Made by a program: the position numbers and the translations under genes
In this document: piece after piece, positions 44,882-54,116 of the stretch
Layout of the letters: the number at the start of each line of letters is the position of its first letter
Numbering within the stretch: position 1 is the stretch's first letter
Notes under the pieces: generated by a model
The model's database searches: none
What the model was told of the DNA's origin: nothing
Seen by the model: the letters and a program-made list of their open reading frames with translations, nothing else
From: JANWXD01 sp037446115
GTDB taxonomy: Bacteria; Acidobacteriota; Terriglobia; Bryobacterales; Bryobacteraceae
Direction: 5' to 3'
DNA length: 64,000 bases
NCBI GenBank assembly: GCA_037446115.1
Contig: JBBIJF010000023.1
Span: forward strand, 1 to 64,000

Positions 44882-45340
44882 ATGGATGCGCCTGCCCCCA
44901 GACTTGCTTTGCGGACTGCTCCTTACGAAGGCCCGGAAATGGCCGCGGCTGTGGACGCGTTCGTACGCGAACTGCCGCCGTTGCTGTTCGCCCGCCGCGG
45001 CGTGGTGATCCCCGTCCCGGTCTGGCTCCGGGATGAGAGCGTCTCCTTCGGGATGGGCATGCTCGAGGCGGGCGGTCAGGTCCTCGGCGCCTTCCTCCTC
45101 ACCCAGGGTCAGGACGCGCTCGTGTTGCTCGAGAAGCATGCCGCCGAGTTCCTCGCCCCGGAAATGGTGGCGTACTTCCTGGTGAAGCTGCGCACTTCCC
45201 GGCCCGCGCTCATCAGCGCCGTCGAGCAACGCTTCACTCCTGAGGCTCTCACGGAGGCGTTGCGGGAGCGCCTGGGCCGCGGCGAGTCCGTCCGGGATCT
45301 GGTCTCGACGCTGGAAACAATTCTTGCCGAAACTGTTTGA
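44882..45340 (+). CDS. Small FlhA-C-like protein
   Basis: 152 residues, starting 2 nt after the TPR gene. The C-terminal half (EQRFTPEALTEALRERLG, then ESVRDLVSTLETILAE) resembles the last helices of the FlhA cytoplasmic domain, as in its larger neighbour. The N-terminal half has the strand-rich pattern VVIPVPVWLRDESVSFGMG. It may bind the TPR protein through a shared domain interface. The homology is read by eye and needs a profile search. Confidence 0.6.
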   Translation: MDAPAPRLALRTAPYEGPEMAAAVDAFVRELPPLLFARRGVVIPVPVWLRDESVSFGMGMLEAGGQVLGAFLLTQGQDALVLLEKHAAEFLAPEMVAYFLVKLRTSRPALISAVEQRFTPEALTEALRERLGRGESVRDLVSTLETILAETV

Positions 45341-45398
45341 GCCAGTCAGGCCGCTTGGCGCGTGAAAGCCGCCCGCCCGTCCGGCTAGAATTGACCCC

Positions 45399-47393
45399 AT
45401 GCAGGAGCCGGCCGAGATCACCCTGAAGGCCCTGGCCCTCGGTCTGTTTCTGGCCCTCGTCTTCGGCGCCGCCAACGCGTATCTCGGCTTGCGCGCCGGC
45501 CAGACCGTAGCGGCCACGATCCCCGCCGCCGTGATTGCCGCAACGCTGTTCCGCCTCCCCGGCTTCCGTGGCACGGTCCTGGAACAGAACATCGCTCGCA
45601 CGGCGGCCTCGGTCGGCGAGGCGCTCGTGGCCGGGGCGATTTTCACGATTCCCGCCTTCGTCATGATCCAGACCGGCGGCGCGGTGCTCTGGAGCAGCCT
45701 CCGCGCGCACTACTGGGAGGCCTCTTTGATCCTGCTCGCCGGCGGCCTGCTCGGCGTCTTCTTCATCATCCTGCTGCGGCGCCCCCTGTGCGTGGATGCG
45801 GGCCTGCCCTGGCCCGAGAGCGTCGCCAGCGCGGAGATCGTCAAGGCCGGGGAGCGCGCCGGTGCGGCCTCGCGCGACATCTTCGGCGCCATGGGCTACG
45901 GCGCCCTGATCCAGCTGCTGAAAAGCGACAAGGGCTTGCAGATTCTCCGCGACTACGGCGAAGGTTTTCTGGCCTTTCCGCGCTCGGTGATCCATCACTT
46001 CGACTTTGCCCGCCGGCCGCTGGCCGGCATCGCCCACACGGGCGGCATCGCCTGGGCGACCCCCAGCCTCTCGCCGGCGCTGATGGGCATCGGCTATCTC
46101 ATCGGGCCGCGTCTGGCCTCCATCAACGTTGCCGGCGGCATCATTGCCTGGTGGCTGCTCATCCCTCTGCTGCTGTTCTTCGACCCGGACCTCCCGACGC
46201 GCCTGGGCGGCGCCGCGGGCTGGGATGTGGCCGCCTTCACCGTCTGGTATAACGTGGTGCGTCCGGTCGCCGTGGGCGCCATGTTGGTCGCGGCCTTCTA
46301 CACGCTTTTCTCGATGCGCCGGTCCATCTCCCGCTCGCTGCGCGGGGCCTTCGCCGCCACGGCCGGCGCCCGCGGCGAGGCAACGCGGGAGCGCACCGAA
46401 CACGACATCCCGGCGCGATGGATCCTCGTCGGAATCGTCTTCCTCATGCTCCCCGTGACGGCGATCTACTACTACTACACGCGGGGTTGGATGGCGGCTC
46501 TGGTCGCCGCCCTCGTCATGGCCGTCACCGGCTTCCTGCTTTCCGCCGTCGGCGGCTATCTGGTCGGGCTCGTGGGCAGCTCCAACCAGCCGGTCTCCGG
46601 CCTCACGCTCTCGGCGCTCGTGATCGCCGCGCTCGTGATGCTCGCCCTGGGCGTGCGCGGCGCTCCGGGGATGGCGGCCGTGCTCGGGGTCGCCGCCGTG
46701 GTCTGCTGCGCCTGCTGCGTCTCCGGCTCGCTCATCCAGGATCTGAAGGCCGGGCACCTGCTCGGCGGCACGCCGTGGAAAATGCAAGTGGTGGAGATGA
46801 TCGCGGTCGCCCTGCTGGCCTTCTTCCTGATGGCGCCCATCGTCGTGCTCCACGAAGCCAACCTTCCCACAGGAGGCATCGGCGGCCGCGCTCTGCCGGC
46901 TCCCCAGGCCGGCCTGATGGCCCAGCTCACCCGAGGCATCGTCGGCGGCGAGATGGCCTGGGGCCTGCTCGGCATCGGCGCGGCCTTCGGCGCCGCCCTG
47001 ATCCTGTGCGGCGCCCGCGCGCCGATGTTGATCGCCGTGGGCATGTATCTGCCCTTCGACACTTCCTCGGCCATCTTCGCCGGCGGGCTCATCAGGCTCC
47101 TGGCCGATCGCCTGGCCGCCTCGCGAAGCGACGCCGATCGGGCCGCCATCGAACAGCGGGGCACCCTGCTGGCGTCGGGACTGATCGCCGGTGAAGCGAT
47201 CATGGGCATCGTGCTGGCCGCCTTGTTCCTGGCGGGCGCTCCGTCTCTGACCTCGCTTGTTACCGGTACCGGCGAGCTCGCCCTCTACCGGCACGCCGGC
47301 GGCTGGCTTTCCCTTGCCGCCTTTGCCACCCTGGTGTACGTGCTGGTGCGCATTCCTTTGAAAAGACCGCCTGCGCGTACCACCACGCCGTGA
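45399..47393 (+). CDS. OPT-family oligopeptide transporter
   Basis: 664 residues with about 15 hydrophobic segments. The start (TLKALALGLFLALVFGAANAY shortened to LKALALGLFLALVFGAANAY) and motifs such as GLRAGQTVAATIP, FVMIQTGGA, GSSNQPVSG and MYLPFDTSSAIFAGG are characteristic of bacterial OPT transporters. Substrates may be oligopeptides or metal chelates. TAGAAT ends 7 nt before the ATG with no ribosome site, so the message is probably leaderless. Confidence 0.92.
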   Translation: MQEPAEITLKALALGLFLALVFGAANAYLGLRAGQTVAATIPAAVIAATLFRLPGFRGTVLEQNIARTAASVGEALVAGAIFTIPAFVMIQTGGAVLWSSLRAHYWEASLILLAGGLLGVFFIILLRRPLCVDAGLPWPESVASAEIVKAGERAGAASRDIFGAMGYGALIQLLKSDKGLQILRDYGEGFLAFPRSVIHHFDFARRPLAGIAHTGGIAWATPSLSPALMGIGYLIGPRLASINVAGGIIAWWLLIPLLLFFDPDLPTRLGGAAGWDVAAFTVWYNVVRPVAVGAMLVAAFYTLFSMRRSISRSLRGAFAATAGARGEATRERTEHDIPARWILVGIVFLMLPVTAIYYYYTRGWMAALVAALVMAVTGFLLSAVGGYLVGLVGSSNQPVSGLTLSALVIAALVMLALGVRGAPGMAAVLGVAAVVCCACCVSGSLIQDLKAGHLLGGTPWKMQVVEMIAVALLAFFLMAPIVVLHEANLPTGGIGGRALPAPQAGLMAQLTRGIVGGEMAWGLLGIGAAFGAALILCGARAPMLIAVGMYLPFDTSSAIFAGGLIRLLADRLAASRSDADRAAIEQRGTLLASGLIAGEAIMGIVLAALFLAGAPSLTSLVTGTGELALYRHAGGWLSLAAFATLVYVLVRIPLKRPPARTTTP

Positions 47394-47511
47394 AGGCGAT
47401 CGCGCGGCGGCGCATGCGCCATGTGACCCCAGGTCCCCGGACCGTCCCGCGCCCCGGGGCCGCGCGCGCACGGCCGGAATCCTCCCGATGTTTCCGCTAC
47501 AGTAAAACGGA

Positions 47512-48885
47512 ATGGCGACGGTAGCCCGAGGCCCGGTCAAAGACCTGTACGACCTCCGCCCGGAAGATGTCCAGCAACCCCCGCGCACGCTCGGAGCGGC
47601 GCTGCGGCGCATCGGCCCGGGTATGATCCTGGCCGCCTCCATCGTGGGCTCCGGCGAGCTGATCGCCACCACCACGCTCGGCGCGCAGGTGGGCTACGCC
47701 GCGCTCTGGGTCATCCTGCTCAGCTGCCTGATCAAGCCCGCCGTGCAGGCCGAGCTCGGACGCTATACCATCGCCACGGCCGAGACCGGCCTGGAAAGCT
47801 TCAATCACCTGCCCGGGCCGCGATGGAAGGTGAGCTGGGTCGTCTGGGCCTGGGCTTTGATGGTCCTGATGACGCTGTTTCAGGTCGGCGCCATGTTCGG
47901 CGGCGTCTCCCAGGTCATGCATGAGCTGGTTCCCGCCGTGCCGGTCAACGCCTGGGTTTTCGTTTTCCTGGCCGTCACCCTGGCGCTCCTTCTCGGAGGC
48001 GGCTATGAGCGCATCGAGCGCCTGGCCATGGTCAAAGTCGGTCTGTTCACCATGCTGACGTTGCTGGCGGCGCTCTTGCTCCTGCGCATGCCGCAGTACT
48101 TTTCCTGGGAGCGCCTCCTCGACGGCCTGAAGTTCCGCGCCCCCGGCGAGGGGCTCGCCACCGCCGTCGCCGTCTTCGGCATCACCGGCGTCGGGGCGAC
48201 GGAGCTGTTCATGTACCCGTACTGGTGCGTGGAGAAGGGCTATGCGCGCTTCACCGGGCGCCGGGACGGTTCCGCCGCCTGGCGTCTGCGCGCGCAGGGT
48301 TGGGTGCGGGTGATGAACGTGGACATCTTTGCGTCTATGCTCATTTACACCATTGCCACCGTGGCCTTCTATCTGCTCGGCGCGGGAGTCCTGCACGGCA
48401 TGGGGCTCGTGCCGGCCGCAGGCGACATGATCCGCGTGCTCTCGAACATCTACACGCAGACCCTGGGGGAGTGGTCCCTCTGGCTGTTCTATGCCGGCGC
48501 CATCGCCACCCTCTACGGCACCATCTTTGCCGCCACCGCCGCTCACTCGCGCGTTTACGCGGACATGTGCCGCCTGATGGGCTTTTTCCCCGCCCGCGAC
48601 TATGAAACGCGCGTCCGCTACCGGGACCGCTTCATCTGGGCCCTGACCGTGATCCCCGTCATTCTGTATCTGGTCTTCCAGTCGCCGGTCAAAATGGTGG
48701 TCGCCGGCGGGGTCGCCCAGGCTCTCATGATTCCCGTCATCGCCGCCGGAGCGCTCTATCTGCGGCATAAGCGGCTTCCCGGCGAAATCCGCCCGCCCTG
48801 GTACACGACGGTCGCCCTCTGGATCGCCTCGGCCGTGATTATCTGCCTGATGGGCTATTACGCGGTGATGACGGCCGGATTGTGA
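47512..48885 (+). CDS. Nramp-related transporter lacking the DPGN motif
   Basis: 457 residues, about 11 transmembrane segments. The first helix has GPGMILAASIVGSGE where metal-transporting Nramp proteins have DPGN. The sixth helix has GVGATELFMYPYW instead of the MPH motif. The metal-binding residues are therefore absent, so the substrate is probably not Mn or Fe. Close relatives are common in Acidobacteriota and Planctomycetes. TACAGT lies 8 nt before ATG 47512; the 118-nt gap before it shows only GC-rich inverted repeats. Confidence 0.85.
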   Translation: MATVARGPVKDLYDLRPEDVQQPPRTLGAALRRIGPGMILAASIVGSGELIATTTLGAQVGYAALWVILLSCLIKPAVQAELGRYTIATAETGLESFNHLPGPRWKVSWVVWAWALMVLMTLFQVGAMFGGVSQVMHELVPAVPVNAWVFVFLAVTLALLLGGGYERIERLAMVKVGLFTMLTLLAALLLLRMPQYFSWERLLDGLKFRAPGEGLATAVAVFGITGVGATELFMYPYWCVEKGYARFTGRRDGSAAWRLRAQGWVRVMNVDIFASMLIYTIATVAFYLLGAGVLHGMGLVPAAGDMIRVLSNIYTQTLGEWSLWLFYAGAIATLYGTIFAATAAHSRVYADMCRLMGFFPARDYETRVRYRDRFIWALTVIPVILYLVFQSPVKMVVAGGVAQALMIPVIAAGALYLRHKRLPGEIRPPWYTTVALWIASAVIICLMGYYAVMTAGL

Positions 48886-48892
48886 ATTCGCG

Positions 48893-49492
48893 CTAGAGCG
48901 TGAAGGCCAGCCCTGCGCTGACCTCGAGCTGCCGCAGCCAGCCCCGGGGCTCCGGCCCCGCGAAGAAATCCGGCTTCGGCGTGTGGTACTGCCGCACGTC
49001 GAAGCGCATCAGAAACATGGGGCTGACGCGGACCTTGATGCCGCCTCCGTAATTGACGCCGAACTTGGTGACGCCGCCCCCGGTCTGCACCGATGCTCCC
49101 GGCGGGACGAAGTTGTTGAAATGCACGCCCCCGGTTGCAAACGGCCGCACGCCCGTGCCCTCCGGCGTCGCATACACCAGAAAGTTGTAAAAACCCTGGT
49201 GAATGGCCATCCCCGGCTCGCCGAAGGCCCCCAGATCGAGTTTGGTCCGGTTGTAGGCGTATCCGCCCTCGTGGCCGAAGAAACGGTACGTGTTCAGCGT
49301 GAGGCGGAACGCGATCCGGAATCCGTCTCCGAGGTTCACCGGGACGCTCGCGGTGCCGGTATCCACCGTCGTGAGCAGATTGTTACGCAGCAGCGAACCG
49401 CCTCCACTTACGCCCGCCTCCAGCGCCTGTCCGAAACAAACCGGGCCGGATGCCAGCGCCGCCGCCATGATCCAACGTCGCATCGTCGTCAT
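48893..49492 (-). CDS. Outer-membrane beta-barrel protein
   Basis: 199 residues. A signal peptide (MRRWIMAAALASGPVCFG) is followed by alternating strands rich in Gly and aromatic residues, e.g. GFRIAFRLTLNTYRFF and KFGVNYGGGIKVRV. The C-terminus LEVSAGLAFTL resembles a closing strand. This matches small eight-stranded OmpA/OmpX-like barrels. TAGGAT ends 6 nt before ATG 49492, another leaderless-type start. Function unknown. Confidence 0.75.
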   Translation of the reverse strand: MTTMRRWIMAAALASGPVCFGQALEAGVSGGGSLLRNNLLTTVDTGTASVPVNLGDGFRIAFRLTLNTYRFFGHEGGYAYNRTKLDLGAFGEPGMAIHQGFYNFLVYATPEGTGVRPFATGGVHFNNFVPPGASVQTGGGVTKFGVNYGGGIKVRVSPMFLMRFDVRQYHTPKPDFFAGPEPRGWLRQLEVSAGLAFTL

Positions 49493-49539
49493 TCTTCCAT
49501 CCTAACAGCCGCCGCCCCCGCCGCGCCGTTTTCGCCAAA

Positions 49540-50577
49540 ATGGAAGACATGAAAGCCGTTCGAATCCACCGCCACGGAGGGCCGGAGGTCCTCACCTACG
49601 AAGACGTCGCCGAGCCGCGACCGCGCGCCGACCAGATCCTGCTCCGCGTGCGCGCCTGCGCGCTGAACCACCTGGACCTCTGGGTGCGCAACGGCATTCC
49701 GGGCGCGCAGATTCCGCTGCCTCATGTGCTCGGCAGCGATATCGCCGGCGAGGTCGCCGAAGCGGGCGAGTTTTGCGAGCGCATCCGCCCGGGGCAGCGC
49801 GTACTGCTTGCGCCCGCCCTCAGCTGCCGCCAGTGCCGGGAGTGCGTTTCCGGCCGCGACAACCGCTGCCCGCGCTATTCCCTGTTCGGTTATCAAATCC
49901 CCGGCGGAAACGCCGAATACCTGGCCGCGCCCGAGTATGCGGCGGTTCCCCTCCCTGACAATCTGAGCTTCGAGGAAGCCGCCGCCGCTCCGCTTGTGTT
50001 CCTGACGGCGTACCACATGCTGTTCGAGCGGGCGCGCCTGCAGCCCGGCGAGACGGTGCTGGTGGTGGCCGCCTCGAGCGGCGTCGGCTCAGCCGCCGTC
50101 CAGCTGGCCAAATGGTCCCGCTGCCGCGTGATCGCCACTGCCGGCGGGGAGGCCAAGCTGGCGAAAGCCAAAGAACTCGGCGCCGACGAAGTGATTGACC
50201 ACTACCGCCAGGACATTGCCGCCGAAGTCCGGCGCCTCACGGACCGCCGCGGCGTGGACGTCGTCTTCGAACACGTCGGCGCCGCCACCTGGAACCTGAG
50301 CCTCCAGTCGCTGGCCCCCGGAGGCCGGCTGGTCACTTGCGGCGCCACCACCGGGCCGGAAGCCCGCCTCGACCTCCGCTTCTTGTTCTATCGCCGGCAG
50401 TCCGTGCTGGGCTCCTTCATGGGCACGCTGGGCGAGCTCTACCAAGTGCTGGATCTGGTCTTCCGCAAACAGGTGCGCCCCGTCATTGACAGCGTCTATC
50501 CGCTGGCCGAAGTTGCCGCCGCGCACCGGCGCCTGGAAAACAAAGAACAGTTCGGCAAGGTCGTGCTGGCGGTTTGA
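49540..50577 (+). CDS. Zinc-containing alcohol dehydrogenase / quinone reductase (MDR family)
   Basis: 345 residues. The GroES-like catalytic half includes LPHVLGSDIAGEV and four structural-zinc cysteines in CRQCRECVSGRDNRC. The Rossmann half has VVAASSGVGSAAVQLAKW, an NADPH-type fingerprint. The substrate cannot be read from the sequence. The ATG follows a CAAAAT-like box by a few bases. Confidence 0.9.
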   Translation: MEDMKAVRIHRHGGPEVLTYEDVAEPRPRADQILLRVRACALNHLDLWVRNGIPGAQIPLPHVLGSDIAGEVAEAGEFCERIRPGQRVLLAPALSCRQCRECVSGRDNRCPRYSLFGYQIPGGNAEYLAAPEYAAVPLPDNLSFEEAAAAPLVFLTAYHMLFERARLQPGETVLVVAASSGVGSAAVQLAKWSRCRVIATAGGEAKLAKAKELGADEVIDHYRQDIAAEVRRLTDRRGVDVVFEHVGAATWNLSLQSLAPGGRLVTCGATTGPEARLDLRFLFYRRQSVLGSFMGTLGELYQVLDLVFRKQVRPVIDSVYPLAEVAAAHRRLENKEQFGKVVLAV

Positions 50578-50642
50578 GGCGGCGCCGCGCTGCCGGAGGC
50601 CTTCGGCGCAGACCGCAGCCTGGAGACGCCGCGCCCCAGCCC

Positions 50643-51665
50643 TCAGCCTACGTCAAAGCCGTGCTGCCGCCGGTGGTGCGGGCCGTCGAAATTCTTGGTG
50701 GACTTGAACAGTTCGTGGCGGCCGTCGCCGGCCTCCTCTTTGACGCGCGCCAGCAGCGCCTCGCGCTCCGCGCTCGTCATGGGGCGGAAGTCCCGCGCAA
50801 TCGCGATGTTCTGCTTGAGCTGCTCCATGCTGATCATGCCCACCACCTGGCTGGCCACCGGCAGGCTCAAACAGTAGCGATAGCACTCCTGGGGCGTCAG
50901 GCCCGCCGCCGCCACCAGCCGGCCCTGCGTCCCTCCGCCGCCGAGGCCCTTCATCCCGATGACGCCGACGTTCTTCTTCAGGCATTCCGGCACCACTTCC
51001 TTCTGGAAGCTGCGGTAATGCGCGTCCATGACGTTGATGGGCATCTGCGCCGTGTCCCAGTCGAAGGGCTTGGCGAGCATCTTCAGGTGAATGAGCGGAT
51101 CTTTGTGTCCGGTAAAGCCGATGTAGCGCACTTTGCCCTGCTTGCGCGCCTCGATGGCCGCCTTGATGCCGCCCTTCTCGAAGACCCAGTCGGGATCGTT
51201 GTCATAGACGATCTCGTGGAACTGCCACAGGTCCAGGTAGTCCGTGCGCAGGCGCCGCAGGCTGTCTTCCAGATTTTTCATCGAACCGGCGTAGTCTCGC
51301 TCGCAGTTCTTGGTCATCAGGAAAACCTGCTTGCGCTTGCCGTCCATGGCCAGGGCTTTGCCCATGACTTCCTCGGCCCGCCCGCCGTGGTAATCCCAGC
51401 AGTTGTCAAAGAAGGTCAGGCCCTCGTCAATGGCGGCGTGCATGATGCGGATGGCTTCGTTTTCGTCCTTGACTGCACCGATGTGCCATCCGCCCAGGCA
51501 CAGGACGGAAACGCGCTGCCCCGTGCGCCCGAGCACGCGCGTCGGCAACCCCGTCGCCGAGGCGCTGCTGGTCTGGGCGATGACCTGCTCGGCAAGCGCC
51601 GCCACCGACAGCGCTGCGACGCCCTGCTTGAAAAAGTCCCGGCGCGATACCGGCTCGCTGCTCAT
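50643..51665 (-). CDS. Tat-exported aldo/keto reductase
   Basis: 340 residues. ATG 51665 is preferred because GGAGGGG lies before it and SRRDFFKQGVAALS gives a twin-arginine signal; longer open frame upstream is noise. The AKR barrel shows GQRVSVLCLGGWHIG, FFDNCWDYHGG with the catalytic Asp and Tyr, MTKN with the Lys, and QFHEI with the His position. Likely reduces or oxidises a sugar or aldehyde in the periplasm; the substrate is unknown. Confidence 0.9.
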   Translation of the reverse strand: MSSEPVSRRDFFKQGVAALSVAALAEQVIAQTSSASATGLPTRVLGRTGQRVSVLCLGGWHIGAVKDENEAIRIMHAAIDEGLTFFDNCWDYHGGRAEEVMGKALAMDGKRKQVFLMTKNCERDYAGSMKNLEDSLRRLRTDYLDLWQFHEIVYDNDPDWVFEKGGIKAAIEARKQGKVRYIGFTGHKDPLIHLKMLAKPFDWDTAQMPINVMDAHYRSFQKEVVPECLKKNVGVIGMKGLGGGGTQGRLVAAAGLTPQECYRYCLSLPVASQVVGMISMEQLKQNIAIARDFRPMTSAEREALLARVKEEAGDGRHELFKSTKNFDGPHHRRQHGFDVG

Positions 51666-51718
51666 CGCGTACCCCTCCTTCGAGCTACCATTGTACAAAT
51701 CTGTTCGAAAAATCCGGG

Positions 51719-53110
51719 CTAGTTGCGCAAATACCGCGCAGCGAACTCGAGAAACACCGGCCAGTTCGGCCCCATGAAGTGCCCGCCGCTGTGCTGCCGA
51801 AAGCCCAGATCGCCTTCGACAAGCGCCGTCCCGATGGGCGGAAACTCCGTGGTGCCCAGGTCCTTTTTCCCGAGCAGGCGGTAGACCGGGCCCGCGGCCA
51901 CCGCCGCCAGAAACATCCCCTTGGGATCCACCCAGCCGTCGCCGTTCACCGCCCCCGCCCCGAGGAACACCGGACGCGGCGCGCACAGTGCGATCAGCTC
52001 GTGAGAGTCCACGGGCAGATCGTTCCAGCTAAGCGGCCCGGCGTATTTCAGGTAGTTGCCGGCCATCCAGTGATACTCTCCGGGACCGGCGACGTTCTCG
52101 ACCAGCTCTCCGAAGTTGCGCCGGTGCAGTTTGGCGCCTGCCGCTCCCGAGGAACTGACGAACGCAACGGCGAAGCGCGGGTCGAAGGCCATCGCCACCA
52201 GCGCCGCCTTCCCGTACCGCGAGTGGCCCGCGATGCCCACGCGCCGCTCGTCAATGTCCTTGTCGGCGGCAAAGTAATCGAGAGCGCGGCTGGCGCCCCA
52301 GGCCCAGGCCCGCAGTGCGCCCCAGTCGTCCAGTTTGCGCGGCCGGCCCTGGTTTACGAGCCCGATGATCCCCCTGGTCAGCCCGGCTCCGTTGTCGGCT
52401 TGAATGCTCGTGGCCACCAGGGTCACCGCCGCCCACCCCTTGGCCAGAACCAGTTCGCGCCAGTCCGGCCCGGGCGGCGCCGGAAACCGTGGCGCCCCTG
52501 CCGGAGGGCGCGGCAGCGTCCCGAAGCCGAACTGCAGGATGGCGGCTACGGGAAACCGCGCCTTCTCGGGCAGAACCACCGTCATCTGGATCTCCACCGT
52601 GATCAGCGGATAGGCCGAGTTGTCCGCGACTCCGGTGAGCCGTTTGATGACCGCCGGAATCGCCCCGACCTTCTCGCGCGCGATGCTCGTGACTTTCCAG
52701 CTCACCTTGGGCGTGTTCTTCGGAACCCGGCCGTAGACTTCCCGCTCGAAGTCCTCGACGATTTCCGGCCGCCGCATGCGCCACCACTCCCGGGCGGTCC
52801 TTACCGGCCGGCCGTTTTTCAGCCGCAGCGGATCCGGCAGCACAGGGTAGGGACTGGCCTTCGATTCGTCGTAGTTGACGGCGTTCGGTGCGTTCGGATC
52901 GCGCGGGTTGGCGCCGGGCCGCAGGGCCGTAATGCCGAGCAGCTTCAGCATGCGCTGATGGTCCTCCTGCGCGGTGAGCTCCACCGGGGGTTTCAGGTCG
53001 GAAAACGCAAGCGCCACACCCCCGGCAAGCGCAACAACCGACCACATCAGCAAAACGCGCCCTCCGGCCCTGCCTGTCCCGTACGAGAGCTTCCGCATCT
53101 TACAATCCAT
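51719..53110 (-). CDS. Glucuronoyl-esterase-like CE15 hydrolase
   Basis: About 463 residues from ATG 53110; ATG 53098 is equally possible. A signal anchor lies near residues 15-37. The serine elbow is GHSRYGKAA, the CE15 signature, followed by SSSGAAGAKLHRRNFGE and a late SGGHFMGPNW with the histidine. CE15 enzymes cleave lignin-glucuronoxylan esters, which suits a plant-polymer degrader. The stop of a possible broken upstream frame (TAA 53102-53100) lies within the start region, hinting at former coupling. Confidence 0.85.
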   Translation of the reverse strand: MDCKMRKLSYGTGRAGGRVLLMWSVVALAGGVALAFSDLKPPVELTAQEDHQRMLKLLGITALRPGANPRDPNAPNAVNYDESKASPYPVLPDPLRLKNGRPVRTAREWWRMRRPEIVEDFEREVYGRVPKNTPKVSWKVTSIAREKVGAIPAVIKRLTGVADNSAYPLITVEIQMTVVLPEKARFPVAAILQFGFGTLPRPPAGAPRFPAPPGPDWRELVLAKGWAAVTLVATSIQADNGAGLTRGIIGLVNQGRPRKLDDWGALRAWAWGASRALDYFAADKDIDERRVGIAGHSRYGKAALVAMAFDPRFAVAFVSSSGAAGAKLHRRNFGELVENVAGPGEYHWMAGNYLKYAGPLSWNDLPVDSHELIALCAPRPVFLGAGAVNGDGWVDPKGMFLAAVAAGPVYRLLGKKDLGTTEFPPIGTALVEGDLGFRQHSGGHFMGPNWPVFLEFAARYLRN

Positions 53111-53402
53111 GCCTGCGCAGATATTCGTCCAGTTCCCGGTATTCTCCCCTCTTTTGGAGCGCCGGATCAACTTCCCGGATCTGATGCAAAGCCTTCCGAA
53201 GGTCTGGATCCGGTCAAGCGTAGTTTCGGTCAACCGTCGCCGCCACCAGCCGCAGAGTGGCTTCCGGCTCCGAGCGCAGAATCTGAACTTCGGAAACGTG
53301 AGGACCGCCAGTGCCCCAGGCATCGTCCGCACCCCTGGGATGCCGGATTTTAGCACCGTCCGCTGGCGAAGCCCGCAGGACCGTCTCCTGAAACTCGAAT
53401 CA
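53100..53402 (-). pseudogene. Broken reading frame upstream of the CE15-like gene
   Basis: One minus frame reads like real protein but has no start and an internal TGA at 53216-53214. Before the stop it contains DGAKIRHPRGADDAWGTGG and SEVQILRSEPEATLRLVAA. After it, DLRKALHQIREVDPALQKRG and EYRELDEYLRRHGL end at TAA 53100. Another TGA (53402-53400) closes the frame on the upstream side. I cannot name the family. The 440-nt interval to the duplication shows nothing else. Confidence 0.35.
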
Positions 53403-53552
53403 CCCCGCCCGGCTTTTCCTAACTCCCGCAACTACACTCGGCTCCTCAGCTTGAGCCTTCGTCGCCGCCCAAATCGAGCTACAATCCCCATGGGAACCGA
53501 TCGCTCCCAACGGTGGGCTTCCGCGAACCTCCGGTCGGCGCCGGGTTTTCCA

Positions 53553-54116
53553 GGAACCGGTGCGGCCGCCCGGTGAGCTAGCACCACGGGCGGCGCTGTC
53601 AACGACCAGCTCGCTGGCGGGATTTTGCACAAACGAACCCACCCGGCCGCCGGCACCGCACCGGTCCGCTGCGGCAAATTTTGCACAAACGAACCCACCG
53701 CTCGCGGGACTCTCGCCGGCCGGAGGAGGTGATCCACCGGGCCAAACCGTTTTTGCACAAACGAACCCAAAGGAGCAACTGACCACTGATCAAGTAATTA
53801 CAAGCATCGGTCGGGCGCCCCGCACCGCGAGCGCCTCAACCTCGCTTCCCCGCCCCGCTTCCGGCGGGCCTGCTCCGGTTGACACGCCCGTGCTTGCCAG
53901 ACTACCGTAATGCCATGCTGCGTCGAGGAAAATGGACCCGCAGGGAATGGCTCGAATCACTGGCAGGCCTGAGTGCGTCTTCTCTGGCACTCCAGGCGCA
54001 GGTGGTCTCGAAAGCCGAACCGAACCCTCTCGCCATGCCCGGACCCTACCGGGGCCGCGTGGTGGCCGTCGAACACCCCGGTTCGATCCTTAAAGGCGTC
54101 TTTCAGGCCCAGCCGA
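53553..54116 (+). repeat. 564-bp direct duplication, upstream copy
   Basis: Bases 53553-54116 and 56450-57013 are the same (offset 2897) as far as I can compare by eye, including third codon positions. The unit holds the promoter region, three copies of a 19-base motif and the first 67 codons of the DUF362 gene. Perfect identity implies a recent event or continuing gene conversion. Confidence 0.93.
53623..53769. repeat. Three copies of a 19-base motif (upstream set)
   Basis: TTTTGCACAAACGAACCCA occurs at 53623-53641, 53679-53697 and 53751-53769, with unrelated GC-rich spacers of 37 and 53 nt. A partial match GCACAAACGAA is at 54131, 15 nt beyond the end of the duplication. Function unknown; it may be a dispersed intergenic repeat or a binding site for a regulator or RNA-processing factor. 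Confidence 0.85.

Noticed and set aside
53623..53769. Possible CRISPR array from three 19-base repeats
   Set aside because: Spacers differ in length (37 and 53 nt), there are only three units, no cas genes are present, and the set is copied whole within the 564-bp duplication.
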